From NCBI GenBank assembly GCA_003545125.1, contig DQCI01000008.1, positions 15,172-23,646 on the forward strand: a stretch of 8,475 nt of DNA, given 5' to 3'. Within the stretch, counting starts at the first letter, position 1. The number at the start of each line of letters is the position of its first letter. This document shows, one piece after another, positions 6,481-8,475 of the stretch. The notes beneath the pieces are model-generated. The model had not been told where the DNA came from. It made no database searches and worked only from the letters and a program-made list of their open reading frames with translations. This DNA is from Paracoccaceae bacterium. Lineage in GTDB: Bacteria > Pseudomonadota > Alphaproteobacteria > Rhodobacterales > Rhodobacteraceae. The translations under genes were made by a program, and so were the position numbers.

Positions 6481-6487
6481 GTTTTTC
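6470..6487. promoter_or_regulatory. Candidate RpiR operator, copy 2 (overlaps RpiR stop codon)
   Basis: GAAAAACATAAGTTTTTC is a perfect inverted repeat with 7-bp arms and a 4-base centre that includes the TAA stop of the RpiR gene. It lies 82 bases before the TAXI gene. The stem is A/T only apart from its outer and inner G-C pairs and is not followed by a separate T-run, so a terminator is unlikely. Its first ten bases also occur in copy 1 in the BKACE-RpiR gap. Confidence 0.55.
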
Positions 6488-6555
6488 AGTGACAACTTGC
6501 CGCGCATTGCAGAACCTGCCCCCGCAAGCGAACAGGTGAATCAAAAATACCAAAC

Positions 6556-6562
6556 GGGAGAG
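6556..6562 (+). promoter_or_regulatory. Ribosome binding site of the TAXI gene
   Basis: GGGAGAG, 7 bases before the ATG at 6570. It fixes the start so that the protein begins with a standard signal peptide. Confidence 0.6.
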
Positions 6563-6569
6563 ATCCAGA

Positions 6570-7538
6570 ATGCTTCACAAATTCATCGGCGGCGCTGTGG
6601 CCGCCGCCGCCATCGCCTTCACGGGTGCCGCCACCGCGCAGGATCAGCAGTTCATTTCGATCGGCACCGGCGGTGTCACCGGCGTCTACTACCCGACCGG
6701 CGGCGCGATCTGCCGTCTGGTCAACCGTGACCGCAAGGAGCACGGCATCCGCTGCGCCGTCGAATCGACCGGCGGCTCGGTCTACAACATCAACACCATC
6801 AAGGCCGGCGAGCTCGAGTTCGGCGTCGCCCAGTCGGACTGGCAGTACCATGCCTACAACGGCACGTCGAAGTTCGCCGACAACCCGTTCCCGGAAATCC
6901 GGGCGATGTTCTCGGTGCATCCGGAGCCGTTTACGCTGATCGTGCGTGCCGATAGCGGCATCACCTCGTTCGAGGAGCTCAAAGGCAAGCGCGTCAACGT
7001 CGGCAACCCGGGCTCCGGCCAGCGCGCCACCATGGAAGTGGTGATGGAGGCCTTCGGCATGACGATGGACGATTTCTCCCTCGCCACCGAATACAAGGGC
7101 TCGGAAATGGCCAAGCAGATCTGCGACGACAATATCGACGCGATGATCTACACCATCGGCCACCCGGCCGCCGCGATCAAGGAAGCCACCACAACCTGTG
7201 ACGTCGTGCTGGTCGACGTGGTCGGTGCACCGATCGATGCGCTGGTCGCCGACAACTCCTACTACCGTGTCGCGACCATCCCGGCCGGCATGTACGCAGG
7301 CACGGACGCCGACGTGACCACCTTCGGCGTCGGCGCGACCTTCGTGACCTCGGCAAGCGTGCCGGAAGAGACCGCGTATATCGTCGCCAAGGCGGTGATG
7401 TCGAACCTCGACGATTTCCGCGGCCTGCACCCGGCGTTCGCCAATCTCGACGCGGCCGAAATGGTATCGGACGGCTTGTCGGCCCCGCTGCACCCGGGCG
7501 CCGAGAGGGCCTACAGGGAGCTTGGCCTGATCGAATGA
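6570..7538 (+). CDS. TAXI-family TRAP transporter solute-binding protein
   Basis: A 322-residue periplasmic substrate-binding protein of a TRAP transporter. Residues 1-23 form a Sec signal peptide: a basic start (MLHKF), a hydrophobic Gly/Ala core and a likely cleavage after ATA, before QDQQF. The mature protein opens with FISIGTGGVTGVYYPTGGAIC, read in two parts as the TAXI family signature. It continues with ESTGGSVYNI, GELEFGVAQSDW and GKRVNVGNPGSGQRATMEVV, all typical of the fold. TAXI proteins deliver carboxylated substrates, such as glutamate in one characterised case, to the membrane part for sodium- or proton-driven uptake. It follows the RpiR gene and precedes the fused TRAP membrane gene, with a hairpin between them that may keep the binding protein in excess. 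The substrate is unknown; the neighbouring aminotransferase and BKACE suggest an amino or keto carboxylate. Confidence 0.95.
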   Translation: MLHKFIGGAVAAAAIAFTGAATAQDQQFISIGTGGVTGVYYPTGGAICRLVNRDRKEHGIRCAVESTGGSVYNINTIKAGELEFGVAQSDWQYHAYNGTSKFADNPFPEIRAMFSVHPEPFTLIVRADSGITSFEELKGKRVNVGNPGSGQRATMEVVMEAFGMTMDDFSLATEYKGSEMAKQICDDNIDAMIYTIGHPAAAIKEATTTCDVVLVDVVGAPIDALVADNSYYRVATIPAGMYAGTDADVTTFGVGATFVTSASVPEETAYIVAKAVMSNLDDFRGLHPAFANLDAAEMVSDGLSAPLHPGAERAYRELGLIE

Positions 7539-7569
7539 TCCGGGCGCACGCGATCTGAAAAAACCTGCG

Positions 7570-7602
7570 CCAGCGCTCCCCGACCGGGGCGCTGGTGTTT
7601 TA
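7570..7602 (+). terminator. Intercistronic hairpin with T-run after the TAXI gene
   Basis: CCAGCGC (7570-7576) pairs with GCGCTGG (7589-7595). The stem extends by CCC/GGG after a bulged T and is followed by TGTTTTAG. An A-run before the stem makes it partly symmetric. It lies 31 bases after the TAXI stop. It probably acts as a partial terminator or RNA-stabilising structure, giving more binding protein than membrane protein. Confidence 0.65.
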
Positions 7603-7607
7603 GTAAA

Positions 7608-7626
7608 CGCCGGGTGGGGCCCGGCG
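7608..7626 (+). repeat. Second GC-rich hairpin in the TAXI-TRAP gap
   Basis: CGCCGGG and CCCGGCG form a perfect 7-bp stem with a TGGGG loop. There is no T-run after it, so it is not a terminator by itself. It follows the first hairpin by a few bases and may protect the upstream transcript from 3' exonucleases. It ends 40 bases before the TRAP ATG. Confidence 0.45.
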
Positions 7627-7666
7627 GTGAAACGGTGAAATGACGGGACGAAGAGAAGGGGCGACC

Positions 7667-8475
7667 ATGACGGACACCACAACAAGAACCGCCGAAGACA
7701 TGGTCTCGGAAGCCGACACCGGCGCCCGCGATGCAGGGCAATTCGTGGCCAGGCTGATCTTCTGGATCTCGATCCTGTGGTCGCTGTTCCAGCTCTATAT
7801 CGCCTCCAAGGTGCCGGGGATGATCGCCGAGTTCACCGGCATTTCGATCTTCGCCAACATCGTCGCCCAAGCCCGCTTCGTGCACCTCGCCTTCGCGCTG
7901 ACGCTGGCCACCCTCGCCTTCCCGATGTTCGGCCATCGCCACAGGGTTCCGTGGTATGACTGGCTGCTGGTCGCCGGCGGCATCGCCGCCACGCTCTATC
8001 TCGTGGTCTTTCGGTTCCAGATCGCCGATCGTCCGGGGCTCTGGAGCACCACCGACATCGTCATGTCCGGCATCGGCATGGTGGTGCTGATGGTCGCGGT
8101 CTTCCGCTCGCTCGGCCTGCCGCTGGTCGTCATTGCGTCGCTGTTCCTGGCGCTCGCCTTCTTCGGTGGCTATAGCGACTGGATCGGCTCGATCACCAAT
8201 TACGGCGGCGCCTCGTTCTCCAAGGCGATGGGGCATTACTGGATGCAGACCGAAGGGGTCTTCGGGGTCGCGCTCGGTGTCTCCACCTCGATGATCTTCC
8301 TGTTCGTGCTGTTCGGCGCGCTCTTGGAAAAGGCCGGCGGCGGCAACTGGTTCATCAAGGTCGCCGTCGCGCTGCTCGGCGCGCTGCGCGGCGGACCCGC
8401 CAAGGCCGCGGTGCTGTCGTCGATGATGACCGGGATGATCTCCGGGTCCTCGATCGCCAACACCGTCACCACCGG
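7667..8475 (+). CDS. TRAP transporter fused permease (4TM/12TM, TAXI type), 3' end outside window
   Basis: The N-terminal 269 residues of a fused small-plus-large TRAP membrane protein of the inner membrane, the usual partner of TAXI binding proteins. After a polar cytoplasmic start of about 25 residues, hydrophobic segments appear at about 27-46, 72-89, 99-116, 131-146, 149-168 and 203-220. The first four resemble the small (DctQ-like) part. TGMISGSSIANTVTT at 255-269 is the hallmark of the large (DctM-like) 12TM part and shows the two are one polypeptide. The ATG at 7667 has AGAAGGGG about 5 bases upstream. Family members run to about 600-850 residues, so more than half is missing beyond the window. 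It is expected to be transcribed with the TAXI gene by partial readthrough of the intergenic hairpins. Confidence 0.93.
   Translation, partial: MTDTTTRTAEDMVSEADTGARDAGQFVARLIFWISILWSLFQLYIASKVPGMIAEFTGISIFANIVAQARFVHLAFALTLATLAFPMFGHRHRVPWYDWLLVAGGIAATLYLVVFRFQIADRPGLWSTTDIVMSGIGMVVLMVAVFRSLGLPLVVIASLFLALAFFGGYSDWIGSITNYGGASFSKAMGHYWMQTEGVFGVALGVSTSMIFLFVLFGALLEKAGGGNWFIKVAVALLGALRGGPAKAAVLSSMMTGMISGSSIANTVTT

Noticed and set aside
6470..6487. Rho-independent terminator of the RpiR gene
   Set aside because: The perfect stem is nearly all A/T and overlaps the stop codon without a following T-run. The match to the repeat upstream of the gene favours an operator.
6486..8236. Minus-strand open frames of 399 and 241 codons
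   Set aside because: Antisense to the TAXI and TRAP genes, rich in His, Asp and Arg from reversed GC-rich codons; no domain recognised.

Overview
The window looks like chromosomal DNA from a high-GC alphaproteobacterium, most likely of the Rhodobacterales type. The reasons are the strong G/C third-position bias, the tight gene packing, and the combination of a TAXI-type TRAP transporter, an RpiR regulator, a beta-keto acid cleavage enzyme (BKACE) and a short PAS-LuxR regulator. It holds eight protein genes, two of them cut by the window edges. I found no RNA gene, insertion sequence, CRISPR array or gene-free stretch longer than about 130 bases.

Left module (1-3359). An acyl-CoA ligase (minus strand, 3' end outside the window) and an SCP2-type thiolase (minus) overlap at ATGA and form an operon. 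A PAS plus LuxR-HTH regulator is transcribed divergently from them. The 110-base gap between thiolase and regulator holds an extended -10 box facing the thiolase. An 11-base direct repeat sits where the -35 box should be, as expected for an activator-dependent promoter.

Right module (3378-8475). A class III aminotransferase and a BKACE enzyme (both minus, stop/start overlap TGATG) are divergent from an RpiR-family regulator (plus). Downstream of the regulator lie a TAXI solute-binding protein and the start of a fused TRAP membrane protein (both plus). Two related GAAAAA/TTTTTC inverted repeats flank the RpiR gene, one in the divergent promoter region and one overlapping its stop codon ahead of the transporter genes. 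They are good candidates for the RpiR operators.

Working model (inference). The TAXI-TRAP system imports a carboxylated, possibly beta-amino, acid. The aminotransferase converts it to a beta-keto acid. BKACE then exchanges it with acetyl-CoA to give an acyl-CoA plus acetoacetate. The ligase and thiolase could activate and cleave the acetoacetate or process the acyl product, but they lie under a separate regulator and may serve a different substrate. The BKACE carries Asn where clostridial Kce is thought to have a catalytic Asp, and it starts at TTG. The substrate cannot be read from sequence alone.
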